Origin: Delphinapterus leucas
Lineage: Eukaryota > Chordata > Mammalia > Artiodactyla > Monodontidae
Length of the DNA stretch: 64,000 bases
Assembly (NCBI RefSeq): GCF_002288925.2
Contig: NW_022098023.1
Location: forward strand, 29,343,850 to 29,407,849
Direction: 5' to 3'
The notes beneath the pieces are model-generated. The model did not search any database. It saw nothing but the letters and a program-made list of their open reading frames with translations, and was not told where the DNA came from. The translations under genes and the position numbers were made by a program. Below, one piece after another: positions 23,421 through 34,907 of this stretch (the stretch's first letter is position 1; each line of letters opens with the position of its first letter).

Positions 23421-24379
23421 ACTCTTATTTCCTGGGCACCTGCAGTGTGTCAGATCTTGGTGGTAGAATGATAAGCCTCCCTTCACCAAGCTTATAGTTG
23501 ATTTCTCTTTAATTCTCCATTTTGGTGAAGCTGTGTATTTTTAAAGTCTCCAAGAGAAAATTTCTAAAAGCAACTTTGTTATAATAAATTGAACTGCAAA
23601 GAAGAGAGTGAAAGATTTTCCATAGAACTATAAATATTAAATTTAGAAATATTAAATATTTCATCTAAACCTTGAAGCCTTTTCTATAAACCCCATTTTG
23701 TAGCTAAAATAAGTACTAAGAAAATTAAGCCACTTTGCCAAATTCATACTCCATTCAGTCTATTTTTAAAAAGAGGTTGTTTGTTGCTTAATTCATTATG
23801 AAGACTGTGTACGAGAAAAAATACTGAGGTTAAATTTTTTTTCTTTTCTTATATAATAGTATTGCATGACTTCATTTGTTAAAAACTTATAACTCTTCTA
23901 TTACCATATCCTAAAGCTTAAATAAGTACTATTAATGGAATGATTCCTATGAATATATCTAATTGCCAGCTACCTGCATTGTGGGAAGGAATTTGAGACC
24001 CAAAATTCTTCCTGTTCTTTCATCCTGCCTTGAAGTTGCAATGACCCCTCATCTCTCGCCTAGCTCAAATGCCGCAAACATGTAATCTCCAGAACTTTCC
24101 GTCAAGACAAAGAAGCCCAAGAAGGTCTAAAGTGACTAGAGGGAAAAAGGTAAGTCTAAAGTATACCTAAACTTTTTTAACTCTTAGATTCAAATGCTTG
24201 TTATCGTATACCAATTTATTAGGCAGGGGGTGCTAATAAACAGAGTGCATAAATTTAATTATTGAGATAGGTCAATTTATTATTTTTCAAATAGGCATGT
24301 TAACTGGTTTTGTTTTGTTTTTACTTTAAATATGTGTGTTTCATTTTATGTTAATTATAACTTAATGAAGTTGTTTAAA
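23421..24379. other. Unassigned sequence
   Basis: No gene or clear repeat recognised. AT-rich. Confidence 0.45.
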
Positions 24380-24580
24380 AAAAGACAAAAAAGATGAGAC
24401 ATCACTTTCAGCAAATTCACACTCACAAGGAAGGATGTCTATAGTGTATTAAGTGAAGAAAAAAGTGTGAAACAGTAGGCATGATATTTTTTATGGAATA
24501 CTTATAAACAGAAAATGTTAACTTTGGCTGTGGGAATACAAAGAGTTTTCACTTCCAAATTTAAATACTGCCATAGTCTA
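24380..24580 (+). mobile_element. Old L1 3'-end fragment, tentative
   Basis: 'ggatgtctatagtgtattaagtgaagaaaaaagtgtg' and 'gaatacaaagagttttcac' recall the L1 3' region ('atattgttaagtgaaaaaagc'). Confidence 0.4.
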
Positions 24581-24594
24581 CAATGAACATATGT

Positions 24595-25030
24595 AAGGGT
24601 CGGGCTCCAAGATGGCCCCCAGGGATCCCTACTTCCTGGGATTCATGCCCTTGTATATTTGTCTCCCACATTGTATCACGGTTAGTTTGTGTGACCAATA
24701 GAATATCTCAAAAATGATGATCTGCCTTAAAAGGCAACATGGCTTCCTTTTTGCACTCATCTGAATTATTTATTTTAAAGGCTACAAAGCAGCTTTATGG
24801 TGGGGTCCGTATGAAGAGGAACTGAGGCCACCTGCCAACAGCCATGTGAGTGAACCATCTTGAAAGAGCATCCCCCAGATGCAGCCCAACCTTCAGATGA
24901 CTGCAACCCTGTCTGTCATCCTGATTGCAACCTCATGATGTGAGAGAGAATCATCCAGGTAGGCCATTTCCAGATCTGTGATTCCCGGAGATGTTTGTTA
25001 TTTTAAGACATTAAGATTTGGAGGAATTAT
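24595..25030 (+). mobile_element. MaLR-type (MLT1-like) LTR
   Basis: Landmarks in order: 'ctccaagatggcccccagggatccctacttcctgggattcatgcccttg', 'cccacattgtatcacggttagtttgtgtgaccaatagaat', 'agaggaactgaggccacctgccaacagccatgtgagtgaacc', 'cttcagatgactgcaaccc', 'ttgttattttaagac'. The 3' end 'catagtaatagatacccaaaaca' fits an LTR end. No internal region. Confidence 0.75.
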
Positions 25031-25067
25031 TTACATAGTAATAGATACCCAAAACAGCATGTATTCC

Positions 25068-26645
25068 TTTTTTTTTTTTTTGGATAGCTATATTATATAT
25101 AATAATATATATAATTAACATATAATAAATTAAATGTACATATGTAAAGAATACAATCTGATAAGTTTTTATATATACAGTTGACCTTTGAACAATGCAA
25201 GTGTTTGGGGCATCAATCCTTCACCCAGTTGAAAAAATCCTACCTATAAATTTTAGTCAGCTCTCAGTATAATGGTTCCTGCGTATCTGGGGTTCCACAT
25301 CCTTGGATTCAACCAACTGCAGACCATGTAGTACTGTGTTTATTGAAAATAATCCATGTATAAGTGGACCCACCCAGTTTGAACCAGTATTGTTCAAGGG
25401 TTAACTGTATATGATATAAATATATAGGTATGATATGCAACTGTATCTGTAAAGTATCACTAAAATCAAGATAATAAACATACCAACCATTCCCCCCAGA
25501 AGTTGCTGGGGACCTTTGCTTATTCCTCCTTCTTCACACTCCCAGCTTGCCTACCCCAAAGCAATCCTGTCTGCTTTCTGTTGCTATAAATGACTTTGCA
25601 TTTTCTAGGATCATGTGTAAATAGAGTTACACAGTATGGACTCTTTTTGTTTGGCTTCATTAACTTAGCAGAATTATTTTGAGAATCATTCACGTTGTTG
25701 CATCTATCAATAGTTCATTCCACTTTATTGCTAAATAGTAATCCATTTTATATTCAGCATTGGATATACCAGTTTGTTCATTCATTCACCTATTGATGGA
25801 GAGGTGGGTTGTTTAGAGTTTGAGCCTTTTCCAAATAAAGCTTCTATGAATATTTATGTACATATATTTAATGGATATATGTTTTCATTTCTCTTCAAGA
25901 AATACCTAGCAAGGGAATGGCTGGGTTACATGATAAGTATATGTTTAACATTTTAAGAAGCTGCCAAACTCTTTTCCAAAGTGCTGCCTCATTTTACATT
26001 GCTAGAGAGTTCCAGTTTTTTCACATACTTGCCAACACTTGGTATGATAAGATTTCTTAACTTTGTTATTCTAATAGATATGTAATTGCATACTATTATA
26101 ATTTTAGTTTGCATTTTTCTAATGACTAATCATTCTGAACATCTTTTTGTGTGCTTAATTGCCATCCGTAAGTTTTTTTGTGAAGATTCGACTCAGTATT
26201 TTGCCCAATTTTTTATTGAGTTGTTGTTAGAATTTTGAGAGTTCTTTATATGTTCTCTATCATATATGATTTGCAAATATTCCCTTCCAATCTGTAACTT
26301 GGCTTTTCATTCCTTTAGTAGTGTCATAAACTAGCAGAAGCTTTAAAGTTTGATGAAATTCAATTTATCAATTCATTTTAAAAAACAGATTATGTTTTTT
26401 CAATCATATCGAAGAAATCTTTACCTAACCCAAGGTCACAAAGATTTTTTTCCCAATGTGGTCTTCTAGAAGTTTTATAATTTTAGATTTAACATCTAAA
26501 ATTCGCTTAGAGCTAATTTTTGTATAGAGTGAATTTATCAAAGTTCACTTTTTTGCCTATGTATATACAATTGTTACAGCATAATTTGTTGGAAAGAAGA
26601 CCCTTTTCCACAGAAATGTGATTGTATTTTTGTCAAAAATTACTT
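25068..26645 (-). mobile_element. Old L1, 3' part (3'UTR and ORF2 C-terminal region)
   Basis: It begins on the plus strand with a T run (25069-25081), the copy of the poly-A tail, then the 3'UTR ('gaatacaatctgataagtttt', 'caagataataaacataccaacc'). The reverse complement of the ORF2 end follows ('gctgccaaactcttttccaaagtgctgcctcatttta', 'ttgatgaaattcaatttatcaattcat', 'gaagaaatctttacctaacccaaggtcacaaag'). Many stops, so it is not functional. A Tigger-like element is inserted at 25180-25405. Confidence 0.85.
25180..25405 (+). mobile_element. Tigger-like nonautonomous DNA transposon nested in L1
   Basis: Terminal inverted repeats CAGTTGACCTTTGAACAAT at the left and ATTGTTCAAGGGTTAACTG at the right, bordered by TA (target TA duplication, typical of Tc1/mariner-pogo elements). 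The roughly 225-bp interior ('gtatctggggttccacatcc', 'ggattcaaccaactgcag', 'ataagtggacccaccc') is that of the common mammalian Tigger-derived MITEs. It carries no transposase. Subfamily not certain. Confidence 0.85.
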
Positions 26646-26951
26646 GTAATATGTAAATTTAAGAGGAGAGGATTGGTTGATCCTCTGGGGGAAACTTCCA
26701 GATGAAGACTGGTTCTTTTATTTGAAAATAACTATGTTTAATAACAAAAGTTATATAGGAAAATGCTGAAAACACACAGGAATATTAGAATCAATCATAG
26801 TATCACTGGCCATAGATAATTAATGGCTTTCTAAGAATACAATTCATCTTTTTATCTTTTTAGTAAAAATGGGGTCAGAGTACATTATTTTGAAATCTGC
26901 TTTACATATCACTGTATGGCAAATAATTTTGATATTATTAACATCTCCTAC
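26646..26951. other. Unassigned, possibly old L1-related
   Basis: 'aaaaatggggtcagagtacattattttgaaatctgc' recalls an old L1-related block. Not assigned. Confidence 0.3.
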
Positions 26952-26967
26952 AACATGTATAGATTTT

Positions 26968-27208
26968 TTTTAACTTTTTTTTAACATCTTTATTGGGGTA
27001 TAATTGCTTTACAATGGTGTGTTAGTTTCTGCTTTATAACAAAGTGAATCAGTTATACATATACATATGTTCCCATATCTCTTCCCTCTTGCGTCTCCCT
27101 CCCTCCCACCCTCCCTATCCCACCCCTCTAGGTGGTCACAAAGCACCGAGCTGATCTCCCTGTGCTATGCGGCTGCTTCCCTCTAGCTATCTACCTTACG
27201 TTTGGTAT
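26968..27208 (-). mobile_element. Young 5'-truncated L1 3' end
   Basis: Reverse-complement L1 3'UTR: poly-T (26968-26987, with a 'taac' interruption) then 'aacatctttattggggtataattgctttacaatggtg'. About 240 bp long. A perfect 16-bp target-site duplication AACATGTATAGATTTT lies at 26952-26967 and 27209-27224, so the insertion is recent. Confidence 0.96.
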
Positions 27209-28289
27209 AACATGTATAGATTTTAATGAAACCATAGTGATGACCACAAAATTCCTATAGAGGCAGAATATATTCCTGTGTACCAACCAAATTCAGAAAA
27301 TTATTAGTCTAACAAAATTAAAAGCTAGATAATTGATGATTAATTTGAAAGTTTTCTTTAAATTATTCAACGTAGAGTGACATTAACTTGTGACTTTTTT
27401 CTGTTAGTTTCTGTCTGCATTTCTGGATTTTTCCATGCTAACAATTTGACTGAATTGTTCATGACTCTTTCTTTTTGAGAGAAGAGAAAAATAATTTTGG
27501 TACAAAGTTCTTTTTATCATAGGGGAGATTTTGATATTAATAAATATTTAGAATTCACATGAAATCATTTTATAGGACTCTGGAGCTGAAAATTAGGGGA
27601 TATAAATGGAAATTTGCTGACTAAAGATTTTGGATCTCGATTCTCATAGTCACTCAGAATGATGTTGCTGGAACCTATCCAGGATTATACAAACTTCCAG
27701 GCTCATTGACATGGAGACGGATAATATATTTCAAAACCTGCATGAAGTCCTTCTGTGAATAATCAAATTAAGGCTTTAAAGATAGCACTCTCAACAAGAC
27801 TCAAATCAATTCCAAGAATGATTCCATAAAACTGACAGTTTCGGTTGTTCAAAACCACCTAGCCAGTCTTGAAAACACGTCAATCTTCTTGAGTAGAAAT
27901 GTGACCCAAGAGAAATGAGGCAGTATTAATTTGGTTTGTTGCTAGGGGAAGTGCTAGCCAAGTTTTATAACTCATTCTCTCACTGTTGTAGTAGAAGGAA
28001 ATGAAAATAGAGAGGATATAAATCAGCTCGGCTGGGCCAGTTCTGGAAAGGGATTTTTACACCATTTTCTAAGTCTAAGAGGGTACAGCCAACAGAGGTT
28101 GCTGGCTGAGGACGTATTAACTTAGGATTTTGCAAGTAGGGAATCAGGGTATCCAGATGAGTTCAGATCAAGTCGAAAATTATAGAGTGTTTGATCAAAC
28201 CTGAAATGAGTATGTGTATTATAGGTGTCTAATGGGACACTACAATCTTAGGAATGACACTAATGAACATTGGGGTGAGATATTGTCTG
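27209..28289. other. Unassigned sequence
   Basis: No gene or repeat recognised after the target-site duplication. Confidence 0.45.
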
Positions 28290-28720
28290 TTAATATTGAG
28301 TACCATCCTTGCCCTTCTAAGATCCTCGCTATATCTGCATTTCCCAAACTCCTTTGCCACAAACCACATGGTTTAAATTTAATTCCAACAAGAGGATTAG
28401 TCACAAGAGATATGAAGGACAGACTGAAGTCATTTTTTGTTTCTGGCAGTAACAGGTGACATGTTCAGCTGACTGTAGACATAAGGTTTGCAGCATCTTC
28501 TGGATGAGCTTCTTTTAATCACTGCTTCAGTGCTGTAGGCAACTGAGAGATTCAGCAACACTTTTCTGAATCTCCACTCTTCCTGATTTCCTAAAACCAG
28601 CAGTGCCACACCCTGACCTTTATTTGCCCTTATGAACAGCACTTTAAATATCCAATTCCCTCTATTAAATCCCTTCCTATTAAAACAAGTAGAGTAGTTT
28701 TTGTTTTCCCACCAAAATGG
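28290..28720 (+). repeat. Possible old LTR-like repeat
   Basis: 'tttcccaaactcctttgccacaaaccac', 'gaatctccactcttcctgattt' and the poly-A-like end 'ctctattaaatcccttcctattaaaacaagtagagtagtttttgttttccc' have the layout of an old LTR (a 3' end with a polyadenylation-like region). Family not certain. Confidence 0.4.
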
Positions 28721-29689
28721 ACGGATAGACCATTTAAATGTTAAGATTACACAATAGAATTCTCAGCATTTGTGTATGGTGTACACACTTAAAGTTTCAA
28801 GTGTAAGTCCAGAGTAAGGAGGTGAATGACCAGCTTCTTCCTCCAAGCAAGCATTTATGGTTTGCTACAATAGAAAACACAGATAAGTGTTTTAAAATAA
28901 CAGGACCAATTTTTATCATTGCCCTGATTGACCCCTCACGGATACTTCATTAGGAAGACTCAGTTTAAAAGAAATGTTTAGGACTTCTAACACAGGCAAG
29001 CAAAGTTTGTTGCATGATATGAATTCAGGAGAATAAACTACATATACGTTAGCTGACACATTTCATTCAAAATTTTAATAGCTTTGTTGAACCTTCCAGG
29101 GGAAAAAAAAGATACATTCCTACGATTTAGATTATTTTCATTATTGAATGAAATATTGGCAATGAAAAAAGTTGACACCCCATAGAAGCCATTAAAATTT
29201 TAAAAACTGAAATTATTTAAGAAGTAAGAACACAAAGGCAGCTTTTTAAATTTTTTTATCTAGAAATTCGTTTATAAGTTTAATTGCAAAACTTCCTGGG
29301 ACGCATATTAAGCACCCATTTATCGTTGCTCATGTCTGACATTTAAGATAAAAACCACAAAGCTTTATCAAGGGCCATAAAGTCAGTCAAACAAACAACC
29401 TGAACATGAATGAATGTAAAAGGATGTCATGTTTCTGGATGGAAAGACAACATTTTAAGATGCTAATTCACCCTCAAATTGATATCTCCATTTCCTGTAA
29501 TGTTAATTTCAGGGGGATGTTTGTTTTTCTTTGACCTTTCAAACATTATTCTAAAGTTCACGCGGAGAATAAAAGACAACATAGTCAAAACATTTGGGAA
29601 AAGATGTGCTTATCCCCGATTAGGTGCTATAAAAGACTGGAGATGTGGTTGTGGGGGTGAGGAGGTGTGGCGAGCATGGTCTGCATCAA
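28721..29689. other. Unassigned sequence
   Basis: No gene or repeat recognised. Confidence 0.45.
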
Positions 29690-30060
29690 CTACGCTGCAT
29701 TCATGAAATGGAATGTACTGCAGCCAAAAAAATAGACTGGTGTATGTACTGCTCAGAAAGATGTTGGGGATATATTGTTAACAGAAAAAACGACCTACAG
29801 ATCAATGTGTTTCACACAATTATATTTCTATAAAAACTGCACACACCTTTATACGTACGCATGCAAATGTCTGCATTAGCCTTAGAACACTTGACAGTAC
29901 ATCAAACTGCTAAAGTGGTCCCATCTGAGACAGTGTGGGAGCTGAGGTTGACATTTGCTTTGTATTTCCTATGTGTGTGCACGCACATAATATTTAAAGC
30001 AGTGATGACCTTGTAACTTTCAACATTTTGCATTTTTAATATTATTCAAATTAAAGTGTA
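29690..30060 (+). mobile_element. Old L1 3'-end fragment
   Basis: 'atgaaatggaatgtactgcagccaaaaaaatagactgg', 'aaagatgttggggatatattgttaacagaaaaaacgacctac', 'taaaagcagtgatgacc' and the closing 'catttttaatattattc' correspond to the L1 3' terminal region (usually 'gcagccattaaaaag...gatatattgttaagtg'). Confidence 0.6.
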
Positions 30061-31309
30061 AAGAAATCCATCATGTAGTGTTTTCTGTTCATGTAAATAG
30101 ACATGTACATTCACATACATATACATTTACGCAAGAAAGAAACTTTGATATTTAGAAACATGACTGCTTTTTTTTGAGGACAGATCCTTTCTTATAGAAA
30201 TGGTATTTGTTAGGTTGAAAAATCTTGATCTTGGGTAGGCAAATTAGGGAGCCGGAGTCTGAGAAGCCTGAATTGCTTTGTACGATAGAGAAAGGTTGTG
30301 TGCACGATGTGGTTTGACTTGGTTACTGTCAGTGGTATGATTTCAATATTGCCTCTGCCACCCCTACAAATTCCTGAAAAAGGTTTACATGGTTCATGAA
30401 AGCTTTGGTATAAGTGGATTTCTTGGCAGAACTCAGAGTCAATTAGAGTGCAGTTCAAGAGCAGATGCACAGACAATGCAGCTTGAAGAAGAAGGGACTA
30501 TGGAAAGTAAGACTCCAGGAATTTTCAGAAATTTAGAAGATATTTTGCATTTTCCCCATGTATAGCTTTGGACAGTGCTTCAAGGAGAACACTCAGACAG
30601 CTTCACTTGTGTTACCCGGAGTCTGTCCAGCAAAGAAGGCTGGTTCAAAGTCTGACAAAGCTTAAAAGTGAGAAGCTATAGCTGTCTAGTTATTCTGAAG
30701 GCTGAGCGAGAGTGATTAAAAAGAAGGTTCAAAAGGGCTGCCTAGAGGGATGACGGGATCCTAATTTAGATGATATCCTGTGAGGAGCGGACCAAGGGAA
30801 CTAGAGGCTGGAAAGGCAGAGATTCGCGAGTAGCATCAGGGGAAGACTTTACCTGCACTAAGTATCAGCAGCGAGAGATCCCAGCAGCGAAGGAGTGATA
30901 TCTGAAGAAACTACAACCACTCCCTAAGAAACAGAAGTAGTCTTAACACCCTCCAGGCCCAGAAAGTACCAAGGCCAGGTCAACGCTAGAGTTAAGTAAG
31001 ATATTTCTTGCACTACAACCCTCTTCTTATCTGCCATGTAAACCTTGAAATGCCAGAGGCAGCCTAACAAGTGGGGGAGTGGGAGGAGTGCTAGACGGGC
31101 CTTAAAGAAGAATGTGACTCTCAAGGTCCTGATCTCTACAATAAGCCTAAAAAATTTAAGAACATTCTCTCCTCCCCCACTATAGACACACTTGAGAAAG
31201 AAAACGCAGAACATACTAATATTCACGATCCAGTGGTTTAAAACATGTACTGATCAGTTAAGAATCTGTCTAAGTTTTTTAGTTTAATACATTTTACCTC
31301 TATAATAAA
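30061..31309. other. Unassigned sequence
   Basis: No gene or repeat recognised. ORFs on the minus strand at 30210-30476 and 30924-31226 show no known domain. Confidence 0.45.
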
Positions 31310-31740
31310 TATGATTCATTTGCTTATTCAGCACTATTTATTGAGTGCCAACTTTGTGCCAGGCACACTTCTTCTGGGCTCTGGGCAAATCAGGAACAAA
31401 ATGACAAAGTCCGGCCCTCAGCCTCAGGGAATTTACATTCCAGTTGGGGTGACCCAGGGTAAAAATATAATAGTACAAGGCCACATAGCAACAAGTTCTA
31501 TTATGAAAAGTAATTCAGCTAAGGTGATAGAGTGACAGGGCTGCTAATTTATATAGAGACATCAGGTTACTTTGAGAGTATAAAATTTAAGTAAATTGAA
31601 AGATATGAAGAAATGAGCCATGGGATATCTTGGAGAAGATCCATCTGGCCAGAGGGAACATGGAATGCAGAGGACTGAAGCGGGGACAATCTTGGCAGGT
31701 TGAAAAGTGCAAGGAGGTCCTGGTGGTTAGACTGTAGTGA
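31310..31740 (-). mobile_element. L2 LINE, 3' part
   Basis: Reverse-complement L2 in order: 'ttattcagcactatttattgagtgccaactttgtgccaggcac', 'cctcagggaatttacattccag', 'agttctattatgaaaagtaattcagc', 'gatagagtgacagggctgc', 'ccagagggaacatggaatgc', 'ctggtggttagactgtagtgaagcc'. Clear family order despite divergence. It lies directly beside the retrocopy that starts at 31912. Confidence 0.75.
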
Positions 31741-31911
31741 AGCCAATGAGCAATGAACCCTCATTTTTTCAAATGAAACAACTTTCAGGGAGAAGGACAT
31801 TTGAGATGCTAACCTTTCTGTGGGCAAGATCTGGAAGAAGAGCCTGCTGGGCCCTGGTCAAGAAGAGGATCTTTTATAACCCATACCTTGCGTGTGTGTT
31901 TAGATGGGGGG

Positions 31912-33740
31912 TTTTTTTTGTTTTTTTTTTTACCGCACAGGAATGATTGTTTTTTGGATCGAGATATTCTCCAATATGCAATACATTCATAGTAAACCCC
32001 AGGGCAGGAGGACTCCACACAACTCTCCCCTCTTCCCTGAAACGTCGGTTTCTGAAACATAGCTTGTTTGCTGCACACGCCCATTACTTGTTACATCACC
32101 TGAACAACACTGCCCCCTTCAAAACACACGTGCACACACACACACGCGCAGACCTGCCCACAGGGTCAGGGACCACCACTTCCTGGCAGGGGAGCGTGGC
32201 TGCAGCCCCCCTGCTGCTCAGTGAAAAGTGTGGGAGCTGTGGAAGCCTCCACAGGCTCCTCCTGCTTGACGGAGGGGGTCACTGGTGAACAAGAGGGTCA
32301 GTGGGAGCTCCCTGAAACCACCAGCTGCAGGATTCTTGTTCACTGGATTGGTTTGTTTTCTTCATGATTGAGAAAAGCAGCTCGGCACACAGGATTTTTA
32401 ATAAACAGTGTAATATCCCGCACACCTTCTTAGAAAATGTGAAGCACGTTAACAAAACTCCTAACTGTGCTGGAAGATAATGACATTTGGCTTCTTCGTG
32501 TGGCCACAGACCTTCATTACTGGACAGTGACACTGATCAGAATGCCACCCAGTTACTAGTGTGGAAAATCTGCCATCCGTGACCATAAATATATAAAACT
32601 CTGCTTGCTCCGAGCAGTTGGTCTGTGTAGGTTCCATTTGCCCTGTTGGTCACAGATGAGCTGTTGATACCCTTTCCGACCCCAAATAAAGTCCATTAAC
32701 AAGTTCCAGCATGATGAGAGGGCCTCACACTGAGAACGGGGGGCCCCCTTTCCTGGGTCTTGTCTGCAGTTGCCTAAAGCGGAAGGGGTTCATCCAGAGC
32801 TTCGACGGGGCCCCCCAAAAACGGACTTCATCCCTTTCTATCGCAGCCACTGATCCCACGTGGGCTTCTCGCTCTTCAGCCTCTCTATTTCCGCTTTGTC
32901 ATTGTATATGGAGTGGATCTGGGTTTAAATACTGCGGCGGTGGGCGCGCTCGGGCTTGATACAGCAGCACTTGGGACACTTGTACAGATCCCTTCTCCAG
33001 GCTTCAGCTGCAAACCTCCATGCCTTCTTTAGTAGCATTTCCTTTGGGTACTGCCCCCGGCTGGGTGAGCACGGTCCTCAGGTGAGACACCACAGGGCAA
33101 GCACCGCCAGGCAGTTAAAAATGATCCCGTGGACCACGGAGTACCAGAAGTCTTTGGAAGGCAGCAGCAAGACCAATGTCACCAGAAAGATCGCATAGGT
33201 GACCAGAAGCCACGTGACACAGGCGCAGATCCTGCCGCAGCCCAAGTGGATGAACTGGACTCTGTCTGCCACGTCAGCCTCGAAGGCAGAGGAGGCTGAA
33301 GAGTCATAACAGTCATTGTCACTCAGGGGAGGATGATGTTCAGCATCCCAGAGCTGGTGTCCTGATGACGGCATGGTTTCCCTACGCACCCTCTCAAATT
33401 ATTTCTAAACATTCCTTGAACATTTTGTGCCTTTTCTTTAGGACCTTAAGGTGCATACTGTCCTGTGGGATAGGATACGAGGCCTGGTGTGGGGGCGGGG
33501 AATCGCCTGGCGTTTCAACTCCCAGCCTGCTGCTGGCGGCAACTGCAGCGGACAAGGCAGGGACGCATCACGCGGCCGCGCTGCTGGCCAGCGATGCGTG
33601 GGCCCCCGCAGCTCGGCTGGGCGGGGCTCCGTTCTGCCCGGCCAGTCAGAAGAAGGCGGCCTCCCAGCAGACTCGAGAGCCAGAGCCCAGCCTCCCTGAG
33701 CATTCCTGCGTGACTCAAATGACCATCCTGCAGCAGCTGG
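31912..33740 (-). pseudogene. ZDHHC7P: ZDHHC7 processed pseudogene (retrocopy), DHHC core deleted
   Basis: An intronless, minus-strand copy of the mRNA for ZDHHC7, a Golgi protein S-acyltransferase (palmitoyltransferase). The coding part runs from an ATG at 33374 to a TGA at 32725. The N-terminal 95 or so codons keep the parent pattern ([36 protein letters not shown]), including two membrane segments. A frameshift near 33084 gives an early stop. In another frame the sequence continues through the [15 protein letters not shown] and YKCPKCC regions to a junction at about 32925-32931, where roughly 90 codons are missing. These include the catalytic DHHC-CR region and the last membrane segments. 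The C-terminal part ([19 protein letters not shown]) follows with further stops. A 3'UTR-like stretch leads to a poly-T tract (31912-31931), the copied poly-A tail. The GC-rich 33470-33700 stretch is probably the parent's 5' leader, so the upper border is uncertain. I found no target-site duplication. Not functional as an enzyme. Confidence 0.88.
33470..33700. other. GC-rich, CpG-containing stretch
   Basis: The most GC-rich stretch of the window outside the SINEs, with many CpG dinucleotides (for example cacgcggccgcgctgc at 33569-33584). It borders the start of the ZDHHC7 retrocopy and reads most simply as the copied 5' untranslated leader, derived from a CpG-island first exon. Overlapping ORFs (33365-33838 plus strand and others) are by-products of the low stop-codon density of GC-rich DNA. 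Confidence 0.6.
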
Positions 33741-33959
33741 ACTTTCTCCAAGGTAGGTTCGTGAAAATCAATACTGCATCTACCCAGGGAAGAATATCTG
33801 GTCTGAGGAATCTTCTCTCTTGTGACATTGACGTGTAATAAATAGGCCTTATCTTTTTTCTCCCACTGGGGTCAAAGAGTGATTTGTTCTTGTGAACAAA
33901 ATGGATTAGCTAATGCAAATTGAAATACATTGTCTAGAAATTAAGCCAGTCCTGAACCC

Positions 33960-34075
33960 TTCCCCCAACAAAGAGATTGCTCCTAGGGCTTGTTTATACA
34001 TGAGGTGTCTAAAGCGCTTGTTACTGTGCTTAGCACAGCACATGCGCAATAAATGACAATTATTACTATGTGGTA
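33960..34075 (+). mobile_element. MIR SINE 3' fragment
   Basis: 'aagcgcttgttactgtgcttagcacagcacatgcgcaataaatgacaattattac' is the MIR 3' end (gcgcttagaacagtgcctggcac...caataaatg). Confidence 0.65.
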
Positions 34076-34438
34076 ATAATAGTGGCTTGAGATCACCCCA
34101 ATTAGTAGGTAGTGACTAATCAATACAAAGGAAGTTTCTACCGGGCATAAGCACATGGTTGGATATGTTGCATCACATACGCATATCTACACCAACCTGG
34201 GCAAGAGGTATGTGCCCGTCAGGATTGCCTTAGACAAGATGAACCCCCGCTCTTCCTTCCCAAGCCTGGGAATAAGCAGTCCCTGAAGCACATGGTTACA
34301 TGCAGGTGAACTTCTGAACTCAGAGTTCTGTTAGGAAGGTGGAGAAGAGATATTGTTACGGAGTCCAAGCTCGTGCTGGCTTGCTACGTGACAAGCCAAT
34401 AAATCCAGAGAGGAGGTATTGGGACAAGGTATAGTGCC

Positions 34439-34444
34439 TTTATT
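34439..34444 (-). terminator. Polyadenylation signal of the ERV LTR
   Basis: AATAAA on the minus strand ('ccaaataaaggcac'), about 70 bp downstream of the TATA box. Confidence 0.65.
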
Positions 34445-34513
34445 TGGAAAGGCAGCATACTGATAAGACGGTGTCCCAAAGAACCATCTTACCTGTGTTA
34501 GAATTCAGGCTGC

Positions 34514-34520
34514 TTTTATA
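34514..34520 (-). promoter_or_regulatory. TATA box of the ERV LTR
   Basis: TATAAAA on the minus strand, within 'agtataaaagcagcc'. Its spacing to the AATAAA signal fits an LTR promoter. Confidence 0.6.
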
Positions 34521-34702
34521 CTAAAAGAGGAGAGGGTGTGGCTCGTTGTGCAAACTTCTTGGTGTCGGAATCCTTTGTTCCTACAGTTAGTTGTCCATGT
34601 AGGTCTGTTCACAATGTTCCTATAAACTTCCAACAAGACAATTGTTATTTTCTGTTCTTCAAATTTTTATCTCCATATAAATGGAAAAATGTTATACCTT
34701 TG

Positions 34703-34907
34703 GGCTTCCCTGGTGGCACAGTGGTTGAGAGTCCGCCTGCCGATGCAGGGGACGCGGGTTCGTGCCCTGGTCCGGGAAGATCCCACATGCCGCGGAGCGG
34801 CTGGGCCCGTGAGCCATGGCCGCTGAGCCTGCGCATCCGGAGCCTGTTCTCCGCAATGGGAGAGGCCACAACAGTGAGAGGCCCACGTACCGCAAAAAAA
34901 AAAAAAA
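34703..34907 (+). mobile_element. CHR-type SINE, copy 4
   Basis: Full-length copy flanked by an 11-bp target-site duplication TTATACCTTTG (34692-34702 and 34908-34918). It lies within the ERV LTR in opposite orientation and is therefore younger than it. Confidence 0.97.

Noticed and set aside
33715..33760. Possible splice donor (caaggtaggt) as part of a real exon
   Set aside because: The site is on the strand opposite to the retrocopy. No open frame with a known protein precedes it.
33365..33838. 157-codon plus-strand ORF
   Set aside because: It lies antisense to the 5' part of the ZDHHC7 retrocopy in GC-rich DNA where stop codons are rare. No recognisable domain.
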